The notes beneath the pieces are model-generated. The model worked only from the letters and a program-made list of their open reading frames with translations. It had not been told where the DNA came from and made no database searches. A stretch of 64,000 nucleotides of DNA from Comamonas sp. BIGb0152 (GTDB lineage: Bacteria; Pseudomonadota; Gammaproteobacteria; Burkholderiales; Burkholderiaceae_C), in the NCBI RefSeq assembly GCF_024809975.1, contig NZ_JANUDY010000001.1, forward strand, positions 372,001 through 436,000, in the 5' to 3' direction. The translations under genes and the position numbers were made by a program. Positions 53,978 to 62,526 of this stretch are shown piece after piece. Each line of letters opens with the position of its first letter. Position 1 is the stretch's first letter.

Positions 53978-55497
53978 AGGTTCGCGCACAAATCGGCATG
54001 GTCCTGAACTTGGACAAATGCATCGGCTGCCACACCTGCAGCGTTACCTGCAAGAACGTCTGGACCAACCGCCCCGGCGTCGAGTACGCCTGGTTCAACA
54101 ACGTCGAGACCAAACCCGGCATCGGCTACCCCAAGGAATGGGAAAACCAGGACCGCTGGAATGGCGGCTGGGTCCGCAAAACAGACGGCTCCATCGCGCC
54201 ACGCCAGGGCGGCAAATGGCAGCTGTTGATGAAGATCTTTGCCAACCCCAACCTGCCCGAGATCGACGACTACTACGAGCCCTTCACCTTTGACTACGAG
54301 CACCTGCAAACCGCCAAAGAGATGAAGGCCGCCCCGACGGCCCGGCCGCGCAGCTTGATCACCGGCCAGCGCATGGACAAGATCGTCTGGGGCCCGAACT
54401 GGGAAGAAATCCTGGGCGGCGAGTTCAGCAAGCGCAGCAAGGATGCCAACTTCGAAGCGGTGCAAAAGGACATCTACGGCCAGTTCGAGAACACCTTCAT
54501 GATGTACCTGCCGCGCCTGTGCGAGCACTGCCTTAACCCCACCTGCGTGGCCAGCTGCCCCAGCGGCAGCATCTACAAGCGTGAGGAAGACGGCATTGTG
54601 CTGATCGACCAGGACAAGTGCCGGGGCTGGCGCATGTGCGTCTCGGGCTGCCCCTACAAAAAAATCTACTACAACTGGAAAAGCGGCAAGGCCGAGAAAT
54701 GCATCTTCTGCTACCCGCGCATCGAAGCGGGCCAGCCCACCGTCTGCTCCGAAACCTGCGTGGGCCGCATCCGCTATCTGGGCGTGCTGCTGTATGACGC
54801 TGACCGCATCGAAGCAGCGGCCAGCGTCACCCAGGACAAGGACCTGTACCAGGCCCAGCTCGACATCTTTCTGGACCCCAACGACCCGGCGGTGATTGCC
54901 CAGGCGCGTGCCGACGGCATCCCCGAGGCCTGGCTGATTGCGGCCCGGAGCAGCCCCGTCTACAAGATGGCAGTCGACTGGAAAGTGGCCCTGCCGCTGC
55001 ACCCCGAGTACCGCACCTTGCCGATGGTCTGGTACGTGCCGCCGCTGTCGCCCATCACCGCCGCCGCCCAGGCCGGCCATGTGAGCAGCAATGGCGAACT
55101 TCCCGATGTGAACCAGCTGCGCATTCCCGTCAAGTACCTGGCCAACCTGCTCACTGCGGGCGACACCGTGCCGGTGGTGCGGGCGCTGGAGCGCATGCTG
55201 GCCATGCGCGCCTACCAGCGCGGCAAGCATGTGGACGGCCTGCCCAACGAGGCTGCGTTGCAGCAGGCCGATCTGTCGGTGGCCCAGGCCGAGGAGATGT
55301 ACCGGATCATGGCCATTGCCAATTACGAAGACCGCTTTGTGATCCCCACCACCCACCGCGAGTACGCAGAAAACGCCTTCAATGTGCGCGGCGGCTGCGG
55401 CTTCTCATTTGGCAATGGCTGCAGCGAAGGCGTGACCGAGACCAGCCTGTTTGGCAGCGAGAAAAAACGCACCATCCCGCTCAAGGCGGTGCTCTGA
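53974..55497 (+). CDS. narH: Respiratory nitrate reductase beta subunit NarH
   Basis: A 507-residue iron-sulfur protein passing electrons from NarI hemes to NarG. Cys16, 19, 22 and 26 lie in LDKCIGCHTCSVTCKN. Further clusters are CEHCLNPTCVASCPSG and CRGWRMCVSGCPYKK, where Trp replaces a Cys and marks the 3Fe-4S cluster, and CIFCYPRIEAGQPTVCSETC. FGNGCSEGVTETSLFG closes the protein. Start ATG 53974 shares four bases with the cupin stop. narJ starts 11 bases later. Confidence 0.98.
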   Translation: MKVRAQIGMVLNLDKCIGCHTCSVTCKNVWTNRPGVEYAWFNNVETKPGIGYPKEWENQDRWNGGWVRKTDGSIAPRQGGKWQLLMKIFANPNLPEIDDYYEPFTFDYEHLQTAKEMKAAPTARPRSLITGQRMDKIVWGPNWEEILGGEFSKRSKDANFEAVQKDIYGQFENTFMMYLPRLCEHCLNPTCVASCPSGSIYKREEDGIVLIDQDKCRGWRMCVSGCPYKKIYYNWKSGKAEKCIFCYPRIEAGQPTVCSETCVGRIRYLGVLLYDADRIEAAASVTQDKDLYQAQLDIFLDPNDPAVIAQARADGIPEAWLIAARSSPVYKMAVDWKVALPLHPEYRTLPMVWYVPPLSPITAAAQAGHVSSNGELPDVNQLRIPVKYLANLLTAGDTVPVVRALERMLAMRAYQRGKHVDGLPNEAALQQADLSVAQAEEMYRIMAIANYEDRFVIPTTHREYAENAFNVRGGCGFSFGNGCSEGVTETSLFGSEKKRTIPLKAVL

Positions 55498-55508
55498 GGA
55501 GAAACACG

Positions 55509-56207
55509 ATGACAGACAGCATTTGCTTTACCCTGCGCGCACTGGCCCACCTGCTGCGCTACCCCGACGCTGCGATGCGCAGCCACCTGCCCGAGATCCA
55601 TACCGCACTGAATGCCGAAGATGCCATCGGCCATGTGCGCCGCCGTGAGCTCGATGCGCTGATGGACCGCCTGCTGGCCGACGGCCTGGATGCCGAGGCC
55701 CTCTATGTGGATCTTTTCGACCGGGGGCGCGGCACCGCGCTACACCTGTTCGAGCATGTGCATGGCGACTCGCGCGACCGGGGGCCGGCCATGGTCGACC
55801 TGGTGCAGACCTATGAGCAAGCCGGCCTGCTGCTCGACCCGGCCGAGCTGCCCGACCACCTGACCGTGCTGCTGGAGTACGCATCCACCCAGCCCACCGC
55901 CCAGGCGCGGGCCTTTATTGGCGAGTTCTCCCACATCCTGCAATCGATTACCGCCGCCCTGCTGCGGCGCGACAGCGACTACGGCGCGGTACTGTCCGCC
56001 GTGTTGGACCTCACCGGCCATGCCCTGCCCAGCGATGCGCCCATCGCCAACGACGAGCCGCTGGATGCCAGCTGGGAAGAGCCCCTGGCCTTTGGCGGCT
56101 GCAGCAGCCAGGGCCAGTCGGCACCTGGCAGCAGCACAGGCGCCGCCATGCCCAGCACGCAACCCATCCATATCCTGCGCCGCCCCCCATCGGCCCGGGC
56201 AAACTAG
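55509..56207 (+). CDS. narJ: Nitrate reductase assembly chaperone NarJ
   Basis: A 232-residue cytoplasmic chaperone for molybdenum-cofactor insertion into NarG and membrane attachment. RALAHLLRYPDAAMRSHLPE, YVDLFDRGRGTALHLFEHVH and GDSRDRGPAMVDLVQTYEQA are the NarJ signature; DHLTVLLEYAS follows. Start after GAGGAGAAACACG. Normal length with a Gly/Ser-rich tail. Confidence 0.95.
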   Translation: MTDSICFTLRALAHLLRYPDAAMRSHLPEIHTALNAEDAIGHVRRRELDALMDRLLADGLDAEALYVDLFDRGRGTALHLFEHVHGDSRDRGPAMVDLVQTYEQAGLLLDPAELPDHLTVLLEYASTQPTAQARAFIGEFSHILQSITAALLRRDSDYGAVLSAVLDLTGHALPSDAPIANDEPLDASWEEPLAFGGCSSQGQSAPGSSTGAAMPSTQPIHILRRPPSARAN

Positions 56208-56216
56208 GAGAGAGCC

Positions 56217-56954
56217 ATGCCTCTTGCTTTGCACAACTTTTTGTTCACCGTTTATCCGTACATCTGCCTGGCCGTGTTTTTGATGGGCAGCCTCGCCCGC
56301 TTTGACCGCGACCAGTACACCTGGAAAAGCGATTCCTCGCAGATGCTGCGCGCCGGCCAGCTGCGCTGGGGCAGCAACCTGTTCCATATCGGCATTCTGT
56401 TTTTGCTGTTCGGCCACACCGTGGGCCTGCTCACGCCGCACTTCATGTACGAGTGGCTGATCACCGCGCCGCAAAAACAGATGCTGGCCATCATCTCGGG
56501 CGGCATCGCCGGCCTGGTGTGCTTCATCGGCCTGAGCTTGCTGCTGCACCGCCGCATTGCCGATCCGCGCATCCGCCTCACCAGCCACCGCACCGATCTG
56601 GCCATTCTCATCATCCTGTGGGTGCAGCTGGTGCTGGGCCTGGCGACCTTGCCGCTGTCGTTCTCGCACCGGGCAGACGCCAGCGCCATGCTGGTGCTGG
56701 CCGACTGGGCGCAGCGCATCGTCACCTTCCGCCCCGATGCCAGCGGCCTCTTGGCACTGGGCTGGCAGTTCAAGCTGCACATGGTGCTGGGCATGACCAT
56801 CTTTCTGCTCTTCCCCTTCAGCCGCCTGGTGCATGTCTGGAGCGGCTTCGCCTCGGTGGCCTACCTGGCCCGGCCCTACCAGCTGGTACGCTCGCGCCGC
56901 CTGAATGTGCCTGCGGCCCAAAAGCCCGCGCGCCGCGAAGGAGGCCGGGTATGA
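56217..56954 (+). CDS. narI: Respiratory nitrate reductase gamma subunit NarI (cytochrome b)
   Basis: A 245-residue, five-helix quinol oxidase subunit with two b hemes. Heme ligands are visible as His57 and His67 (LFHIGILFLLFGHTVG) and two further His in FKLHMVLGMTIFLLFPFSRL and RLVHVWSGF. LRWGSNLFHIG before the first ligand is conserved. It ends with a basic tail and its stop overlaps the PPIase start (ATGA). Confidence 0.97.
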   Translation: MPLALHNFLFTVYPYICLAVFLMGSLARFDRDQYTWKSDSSQMLRAGQLRWGSNLFHIGILFLLFGHTVGLLTPHFMYEWLITAPQKQMLAIISGGIAGLVCFIGLSLLLHRRIADPRIRLTSHRTDLAILIILWVQLVLGLATLPLSFSHRADASAMLVLADWAQRIVTFRPDASGLLALGWQFKLHMVLGMTIFLLFPFSRLVHVWSGFASVAYLARPYQLVRSRRLNVPAAQKPARREGGRV

Positions 56955-57844
56955 ACGCCTTTGCCCCCTCCCCCGCCCAAGGCTGCGGCAGCAGCGATTG
57001 CAGCTGCCAAAGCGCCGCCACACCGGAGCTGCCACCCATGCAAGCCCCGCTGCACACCGGTCCCCGGCCCACGCTGGCCGCGCATGTCAACGGCATCGCC
57101 TTGTGCAGCGCGCAAGAGCTGCTAGACAGCGCCGAGCTGCGCCAACGCGCCTGCACCGAGCTGCTGCGCCAGGCCGCAATGGCCCAGGGCCTGCTGGCCA
57201 CGGACGACCCTGCGCCCAGCGCAGGCGCCATCAGCGAGGCCGCATCCGCCGCAATAGAGCAGCTGCTTAATACCGCCCTGCAACTGCCCGAGCCCGGCGA
57301 CGAGGCCGGCCTGCGCCACTACCAGGCCCATGCCGCGCGCTATGCCCGGGGCGAGCGGGTACGGGCACGCCATGTGCTGTTCGCCGTCACCCCCGGTGTC
57401 GACATCCAGGCACTGCGCCAGCGCGCCGAGGCCTGCTTGCTCGATCTGCGCAGCGCCACCCCGCAAGAGCTGGCAGCCGGCGACCGCTTTGCCGCCGCAG
57501 CCGCCACCAGCAGCAACTGCCCCAGTGGCGCATCGGGCGGCCAGCTGGGTTGGTTGGCGGTGCCCGATTGCGCGCCAGAGTTTGCACGGGAGCTGTTTGG
57601 CCATGCCGAGGTGGGGGTGCTCGCCCGCTTGGTGCACAGCCGTTTTGGTTTGCATGTGGTCGAGGTGCTCGAACGCGAGGCGGGCACCGTGCCGCCTTAT
57701 GAACAGGTACGAGCGGCGGTGATGCAGCAGCTGCGGCAGCAGAGTTTTGCGACGGCTTTGTCGCAGTATTTGCGGTTGTTGGCTGGGCAGGCTCTTGTCG
57801 TGGGAGTCGATTTGGAGGGGGCGGAGACGCCTTTGGTGCAGTAG
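56951..57844 (+). CDS. Parvulin-type peptidyl-prolyl isomerase (NifM/PpiC-like)
   Basis: A 297-residue protein. The N-terminal part is helical with a Cys cluster CGSSDCSCQ near residue 12. The parvulin domain is recognised by RARHVLFAVTPGVDIQALRQ, SNCPSGASGGQLGWLAVPDC, EFARELFGHAEVGV and HSRFGLHVVEVLERE (about residues 140-250). No signal peptide is seen, so it is cytoplasmic. Start overlaps narI by four bases, as in many proteobacterial nar operons. It probably helps fold or mature NarGHI. It is the last gene before the repeat region. Confidence 0.9.
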   Translation: MNAFAPSPAQGCGSSDCSCQSAATPELPPMQAPLHTGPRPTLAAHVNGIALCSAQELLDSAELRQRACTELLRQAAMAQGLLATDDPAPSAGAISEAASAAIEQLLNTALQLPEPGDEAGLRHYQAHAARYARGERVRARHVLFAVTPGVDIQALRQRAEACLLDLRSATPQELAAGDRFAAAAATSSNCPSGASGGQLGWLAVPDCAPEFARELFGHAEVGVLARLVHSRFGLHVVEVLEREAGTVPPYEQVRAAVMQQLRQQSFATALSQYLRLLAGQALVVGVDLEGAETPLVQ

Positions 57845-57892
57845 TTGGTTTTTGGTCTGTTATATGTGCCAGCTTCTTCACTGCTTTATGGA

Positions 57893-58322
57893 CAGAGGCC
57901 GGGAGTCGCCCGGCGGCGACTCAATTTTCTTGCTCGCACCGGAGTGCCGGACCAAAAAAAAGTAAGCAAAAGAAGTGCGCCCCTGCTGTCTGCGACCCCT
58001 TCGCTGCGCTGCGGGGCAACCTGTGCTGTGGCCGAGCGCAGCGATGGCACATGGGACATCCCCCTTCTATCCGTGCCGAGAAGCACAGGCCCAGGGGTGG
58101 GCGTGTGCCGCAGGACACACGCCTTCGTCATCATGCTGGCCGCATCTGTTTGAACGCAGCGCCTTGGCGCGTAGTGAGTTATGCGGCTCACCCCTGGGCC
58201 GCGCATCGCAGGCTGCCCCAGCGCCGCAGTCGCTGGGGTCACGGATAGCAGGGGCGTGCTTCTTTGCCTACTTTCTTGCACGAGCAAGAAAGTGGGTCGC
58301 CCGCCGGGCGAACACCGGCCTC
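57893..58322. repeat. Palindrome-rich intergenic repeat, copy A
   Basis: 430 bases. Left end: hairpin GAGTCGCC / GGCGACTC (57903-57910 and 57915-57922). Right end: hairpin ACTTTCTTGC / GCAAGAAAGT (58270-58279 and 58284-58293), followed by TCGCCCG / CGGGCGA. Arms 57959-57999 and 58235-58274 are imperfect inverted repeats of each other over about 40 bases. Inside are GGCCCAGGGGTG / CACCCCTGGGCC, GGCGTGT / ACACGCC, GCGCC / GGCGC and CCCCAGCG / CGCTGGGG. No transposase. The left hairpin followed by AATTTTCTT may act as terminator of the nar operon. Confidence 0.85.
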
Positions 58323-58460
58323 AGGCCTAAAGGCCAAAGCAGGCGCTTGCACTGCTAAGAGCGATGGCACGCAGGGTGTTGACCACCGTTCTATCCATGC
58401 CGAATAGACGACTGCCGGCAGACTCTGCTGCTGTTTTATCTTTCTTGCTTTTTTAAAAGG

Positions 58461-59056
58461 CAGAGGCCGGGAGTCGCCCGGCTGCGACTCACTTTTCTTG
58501 CTCGCACCGGAGTGCCGGACCAAAGAAAAGTAAGCAAAAGAAGTGCGCCCCTACTGTCTGCGTCCCCTTCGCTGCGCTGCGGGGCAACCTGTGCTGTGAC
58601 GTTTGCGGGCTGCGCCGTGGAACTCACTGCGCGCTGAAGCGCTCCGTTCAAACAGCCACGGCGAATCAGTTCACAACGCATGCGCGCTGGGGCGCGCATG
58701 TCAGCCCGCAAACGCCCCACCACAGGCGCATACAGAAGGGGGGGAGGGGGATTTCCGATGCCGAGCGCAGCGATGGCATACAGGTTTACTGAGCACCCTT
58801 CTATCCGTGCCGAGAAGCACAGGCCCAGGGGTGGGCGTGTGCCGAAGGACACACGCCTTCGTCATCATGCTGGCCGCATCTGTTTGAACGCAGCGCCTTG
58901 GCGCGTAGTGAGTTATGCGGCTCACCCCTGGGCCGAGCATCGCAGGCGGCCCCAGCGCCGCAGGCGCTGGGGTCACGGATAGCAGGGGCGTGCTTCTTTG
59001 CCTACTTTCTTGCACGAGCAAGAAAGTAGGTCGCCCGCCGGGCGAACACCGGCCTC
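58461..59056. repeat. Palindrome-rich intergenic repeat, copy B (with nested insertion)
   Basis: 596 bases in direct orientation to copy A and nearly identical, with about a dozen substitutions, one variable stretch and one insertion (58599-58759). The left hairpin is GAGTCGC / GCGACTC (58471-58477 and 58484-58490). The right hairpin is longer than in copy A: CTACTTTCTTGC / GCAAGAAAGTAG (59002-59013 and 59018-59029). Confidence 0.85.
58599..58759. repeat. Nested insertion in repeat copy B, with own inverted ends
   Basis: Absent from copy A. It starts with CGTTTGCGGGCTG (58600-58612), whose perfect complement is at 58702-58714. Inside are GCCGTGG / CCACGGC and GCATGCGCGC / GCGCGCATG stems. 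Bases 58621-58654 are an inverted, near-identical copy (five differences in 34) of the module at 58147-58180 and 58881-58914 in the main elements. Confidence 0.85.
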
Positions 59057-59153
59057 CAAACTCCAATCAACAGCGGTGGCCAACAAGGGCAACGGATACA
59101 TGCTGTGCCTCGGCTGCATCTAGCGCTCAACCACCTCAACCAGGCACCAAATC

Positions 59154-59167
59154 TTGACCTAGATCAT
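59154..59167. promoter_or_regulatory. FNR/Anr-like site upstream of hemerythrin-narXL
   Basis: TTGACCTAGATCAT matches the FNR consensus TTGAT-N4-ATCAA at eight of ten positions. It lies 53 bases before the GTG start at 59221, so anaerobic control of the hemerythrin, narX and narL genes is likely. Confidence 0.6.
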
Positions 59168-59220
59168 GAACGCCGCGCGCCACAGACCCACAACCCCCAG
59201 AGCCAGCGAAAATCAAAGCT

Positions 59221-59787
59221 GTGCCCCTACCACTGAACACCCCACCTACCGCCAGCTTCGACGAACCCTTCGACCTGCTGCATGCCTGCCACGCCCGCGT
59301 GGAGCGCAGCCTGGTGCTGCTATTGCGGCTGGGCGACTACCTCAGCGAGCAAGGTGGCCAGGACCCTGATGGCCTGGCGCGCGACGCCGCCACCGATGTG
59401 CTGCGCTACTTTGATGTGGCAGGGCCCCTGCACCACGACGATGAGGAACGGCATGTGTTCCCAGCGCTGCGCCAAGCGGGACAACCCGAGCTTGCAGCGC
59501 TGGCCGATGCCTTGCAGGACGAGCACCGGCAAATGGACGCACAGTGGCGGCCCATCCGGGCAGACCTGCAAACCCTCCAGAGCGGGCAGATGCCTGATGC
59601 CCAGATGCTGCAGGCAGCACGCCAGCGCTGGTCGGCATTTGCAGCGCTGTACAGAAAGCATCTGGCGACTGAAGAAAGCCTGGCCTATCCGCCCTGCATC
59701 CAGCGCCTGAACCCGGCAGACCAGCAAGCCATGGGCCGCGAGATGGCAGGCAGGCGCGGCGCCCGTTATCCAGAGGATCGGCGATGA
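59221..59787 (+). CDS. Hemerythrin-like domain protein
   Basis: A 188-residue four-helix protein with the metal-binding pattern of hemerythrin HHE domains: His in LLHACHARVERSL, HHDDEERHVFPALR, QDEHRQMDAQW and LYRKHLATEE. These bind a di-iron site that can react with oxygen or nitric oxide. The start is a GTG at 59221; the ribosome site is weak. Its stop overlaps the narX start (ATGA). Located between the nitrate reductase genes and the nitrate sensor, it may report oxygen or NO, or repair iron-sulfur centres. The function is inferred from context. Confidence 0.85.
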   Translation: MPLPLNTPPTASFDEPFDLLHACHARVERSLVLLLRLGDYLSEQGGQDPDGLARDAATDVLRYFDVAGPLHHDDEERHVFPALRQAGQPELAALADALQDEHRQMDAQWRPIRADLQTLQSGQMPDAQMLQAARQRWSAFAALYRKHLATEESLAYPPCIQRLNPADQQAMGREMAGRRGARYPEDRR

Positions 59788-61772
59788 CCACCGACAACAC
59801 CCTGCCCCCACGCCGATCCCTGGCGCTCAAGATCGGTGCCATTGGTTGCGCCTTGCTGGTGATGGCCTTGGCAGCCATTGGCCTGACCTTGCGCCTGACC
59901 TGGTCGCTCGATGGCGGGGCCGCCGCCATCAACGAGGCGGGCCGCATGCGCATGCAGACCTGGCAGATGGCGCAGGCACTTCCCGCTGCCGATGCCCAGC
60001 ACCTGGACGCGCTGCTGCAGCAGTTCGATGCCAGCCTGGCCCTGCTGCAAGGCGGGGACCCTTCCCGCCCGCTGGCGGTGCCGCGTGATGCGGCCTCGCG
60101 CTCGGCGCTGGAGGCCGTCCAGCGCCACTGGCAGCAGCTGCGCAGCAGCTGGCAGCAGTTACCAGCGGCGGGCACGTCCACGCAGCCGGCAGCCATTGCA
60201 CAGCAGGCCGACGCGTTTGTGGGCAACATCAACATCCTGGTCAGCACCATCGAGCGACAACTGGCCCGCTGGACCACCTTGCTCAACACCGCCCAGTTCG
60301 CCATGATGGCGCTGGCCATTGTGGCGGCCCTGGCACTGCTGTATGCGGCACAGCTGCTGGTGTTTGGGCCCTTGTCGCGGTTGCAGCAGGGGCTGGCCCG
60401 GCTGGAGGAAGGCGATCTCTCTACACGCGTGCCAGCCCATGGCAGCGATGAGTTCGCGGCCGTGGCCCGGGGCTTCAACCGCATGGCCACCAGCTTGCAG
60501 GATCTGTATGCCAGCCTGGAGCGCCGAGTGCAGTACAAGACCGAGCACTTGCAAGCCGAGCGCGCACGCTTGGCCGCGCTGTACGAGGGCGCAGCCTTGG
60601 TGGCCAGCGCAGACTCGCTGGAGAGTCTGGCCCGGGGTTTTGCCAGCCAGACACGCCGCATTGCCCAGGCCGACGCGGTGGCCGTGCGCTGGTCCGACGA
60701 GAACAACCGCCGCTATGTCTTGCTGGCTGCCGAAGGGCTGCCCGAGGAGATGGTGCAGGCGGAGCACTGCGTGCCCACGGGCGACTGCTTTTGCGGCCAG
60801 CCCCAGGCGCAGGCCCAGACCCGCCAGGTGACCTTGCAGGATTGGCGCAAAGGCGCTGCACGCAGCGGGCGCGTGGACACGGGCCAGTGCCAGCGCGCAG
60901 GCTTTGCCAGTGTGCTGAGCGTGCCGGTGCGGCTGCATGAGCGCATGCTCGGCGAGATCGACCTGTTCTTTCAGGCCCCAACCGCAATGGCGGCCGACGA
61001 CCGGGCCTTGCTCGACGCTCTGGCCAGCCACCTGGCCGGCGGCATGGAGGCGCTGCGTGCCGATGCCTTGCAGCGCGAGGCGGCAGTCGCCGATGAGCGC
61101 GGCTTGCTGGCGCGCGAGCTGCATGACTCGATTGCGCAGAGCCTGGCCTTTCTCAAAATTCAGGCGGCGCTGCTGCGTGACGAGATTGCCCGCGCACCGC
61201 AGCCTAGCGCGCGGGTGGGCGGCACCTTGGCTGAACTCGACGAGGGGATACGCGAGAGCCTGTCGGATGTGCGCGAGCTGCTGCTGCACTTTCGCACCCG
61301 CACCAATCTTGAGGACTTTGTGCCGGCGCTGCGCACCACCTTGACCAAGTTTGAGCACCAGACCGGGTTGCCTGCCCATTTGCGCCTGGCGGGTGAAGGC
61401 ATGGCCTTGCCGCCCGATGTGCAGGTGCAGGTGCTGCATGTGGTGCAGGAGGCCTTGTCCAATGTGCGCAAGCACGCGCAGGCCTGCACGGTGTGGGTGG
61501 ATGTGCAGCAGTCCCCGCAGTGGACGGTGGAGGTGCGCGACGATGGCCGAGGCATCGACGAGGCGGATCTGCTGCCCGACGAGACCCATGTGGGCCTGCG
61601 CATCATGCGCGAGCGCGCCGCCAGCATCGGCGCGGCGCTGGACATCAGCACTGTGCCCGGCGCCGGCACCTGCGTGACCCTGAGCCTGCCGCGCATGCCC
61701 GTGGGGGTGGTGGCGCCCCCGGCCGTTGCCGCAGTCCTGGCCTCCGCACACACCGAAAGGCTTCTGCCATGA
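59784..61772 (+). CDS. narX: Nitrate/nitrite sensor histidine kinase NarX
   Basis: A 662-residue membrane kinase. Two membrane helices (about residues 14-36 and 168-190) flank the periplasmic sensor. The nitrate-binding P box is AAINEAGRMRMQTWQMAQAL (about residues 46-65). Then come HAMP (LFGPLSRLQQGLARLEEGDL), a GAF-like central region with a Cys cluster (HCVPTGDCFCGQ and TGQCQRAGF, as in NarX), and a HisKA_3 kinase with His447 in LLARELHDSIAQSLAFLK. ATP site: VRDDGRGIDEADL. It is coupled to the hemerythrin gene and to narL by ATGA overlaps. Confidence 0.93.
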   Translation: MTTDNTLPPRRSLALKIGAIGCALLVMALAAIGLTLRLTWSLDGGAAAINEAGRMRMQTWQMAQALPAADAQHLDALLQQFDASLALLQGGDPSRPLAVPRDAASRSALEAVQRHWQQLRSSWQQLPAAGTSTQPAAIAQQADAFVGNINILVSTIERQLARWTTLLNTAQFAMMALAIVAALALLYAAQLLVFGPLSRLQQGLARLEEGDLSTRVPAHGSDEFAAVARGFNRMATSLQDLYASLERRVQYKTEHLQAERARLAALYEGAALVASADSLESLARGFASQTRRIAQADAVAVRWSDENNRRYVLLAAEGLPEEMVQAEHCVPTGDCFCGQPQAQAQTRQVTLQDWRKGAARSGRVDTGQCQRAGFASVLSVPVRLHERMLGEIDLFFQAPTAMAADDRALLDALASHLAGGMEALRADALQREAAVADERGLLARELHDSIAQSLAFLKIQAALLRDEIARAPQPSARVGGTLAELDEGIRESLSDVRELLLHFRTRTNLEDFVPALRTTLTKFEHQTGLPAHLRLAGEGMALPPDVQVQVLHVVQEALSNVRKHAQACTVWVDVQQSPQWTVEVRDDGRGIDEADLLPDETHVGLRIMRERAASIGAALDISTVPGAGTCVTLSLPRMPVGVVAPPAVAAVLASAHTERLLP

Positions 61773-62476
61773 CGACCAAGACCCCGACTGCACCCATCCG
61801 CCTGCTGGTGGTGGATGACCACCCGCTGTTTCGGCGCGGCGTGATTGCGCTGCTGTCCACCCAGCCGCATCTGCTGGTGGTAGGCGAGGCCTCAGACGCC
61901 GGGGAAGCCCTGCGCCGGGCGGTGCAGCTGCAGCCTGATGTGATCTTGCTCGACCACCATTTGCCTGGCGTCTGCGGCGTGGATGCCTTGCCCGGCCTGC
62001 GCGAGGCAGCCCCTGCGGCGCGGGTGCTGATGCTCACCGTCAGCGAAGATGCCGACACCCTGGCCCGTGCACTGCAGCGCGGCGCCCATGGCTACCTGCT
62101 CAAGACGGGCGACAGCGAGGTCATCGTGGCCGCCATCGAGCGGGCACTGCGCGGCCAGTCCACCGTGAGCATGGAGATGACGGACAAGCTGGTAAGCGCC
62201 TTGCAAACCCAGCAGCCGCCAGCGCCCATGCCCCCAGCAGCAGCAGCCGCCGCCGACCCGCTCGAACAGCTCTCGCCGCGCGAGCGCGAGATCCTGCGCG
62301 AGATCGCTGCCGGCGCCTGCAACAAGGACATCGCACGCCATCTGGCCATTGCCGAGACCACGGTCAAAACCCATGTGCAGCACATCCTGCGCAAGCTGGG
62401 CCTGAGCTCACGCGTACAGGCCGCCGTGCTGCTGACCGGCATAGCTGCCCAGCAAAGCACCCAGGCAGACGCCTAG
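61769..62476 (+). CDS. narL: Nitrate/nitrite response regulator NarL
   Basis: A 235-residue regulator. The receiver has acidic residues in LLVVDDHPLFRRGV, the phospho-acceptor Asp62 in VILLDHHLPGVCGVDA and the Lys in GYLLKTGDSE. The C-terminal LuxR/NarL HTH is LSPREREILREIAAGACNKD followed by IARHLAIAETTVKTHVQHIL. An Ala/Pro-rich linker separates the domains. Start ATG 61769 overlaps the narX stop. It should control narK-narGHJI in response to nitrate. Confidence 0.94.
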   Translation: MTTKTPTAPIRLLVVDDHPLFRRGVIALLSTQPHLLVVGEASDAGEALRRAVQLQPDVILLDHHLPGVCGVDALPGLREAAPAARVLMLTVSEDADTLARALQRGAHGYLLKTGDSEVIVAAIERALRGQSTVSMEMTDKLVSALQTQQPPAPMPPAAAAAADPLEQLSPREREILREIAAGACNKDIARHLAIAETTVKTHVQHILRKLGLSSRVQAAVLLTGIAAQQSTQADA

Positions 62477-62526
62477 CCGGGCTTGCGGCGGGTGCCCGTT
62501 TCGGCGCCCTTTAAGCCCGCTCAAAA

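Larger units (their letters stand above)
57845..59220. other. Long non-coding region with palindromic repeats between nar operon and regulatory genes
   Basis: 1.38 kb without a supportable gene. It contains repeat copy A (57893-58322), a 138-base linker, repeat copy B (58461-59056) and then the promoter region of the hemerythrin-narXL genes with an FNR-like site. Open frames within it are short, overlap on both strands and have no family features. The linker (about 58355-58402) also contains a diverged copy of an internal module: GCGATGGCACGC and TTCTATCCATGCCG resemble the copies' GCGATGGCA and TTCTATCCGTGCCG. Confidence 0.8.

Noticed and set aside
57845-59157. Several short open frames on both strands of the repeat region
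   Set aside because: They repeat between the two copies because the DNA repeats, overlap one another and have no ribosome sites or family features.
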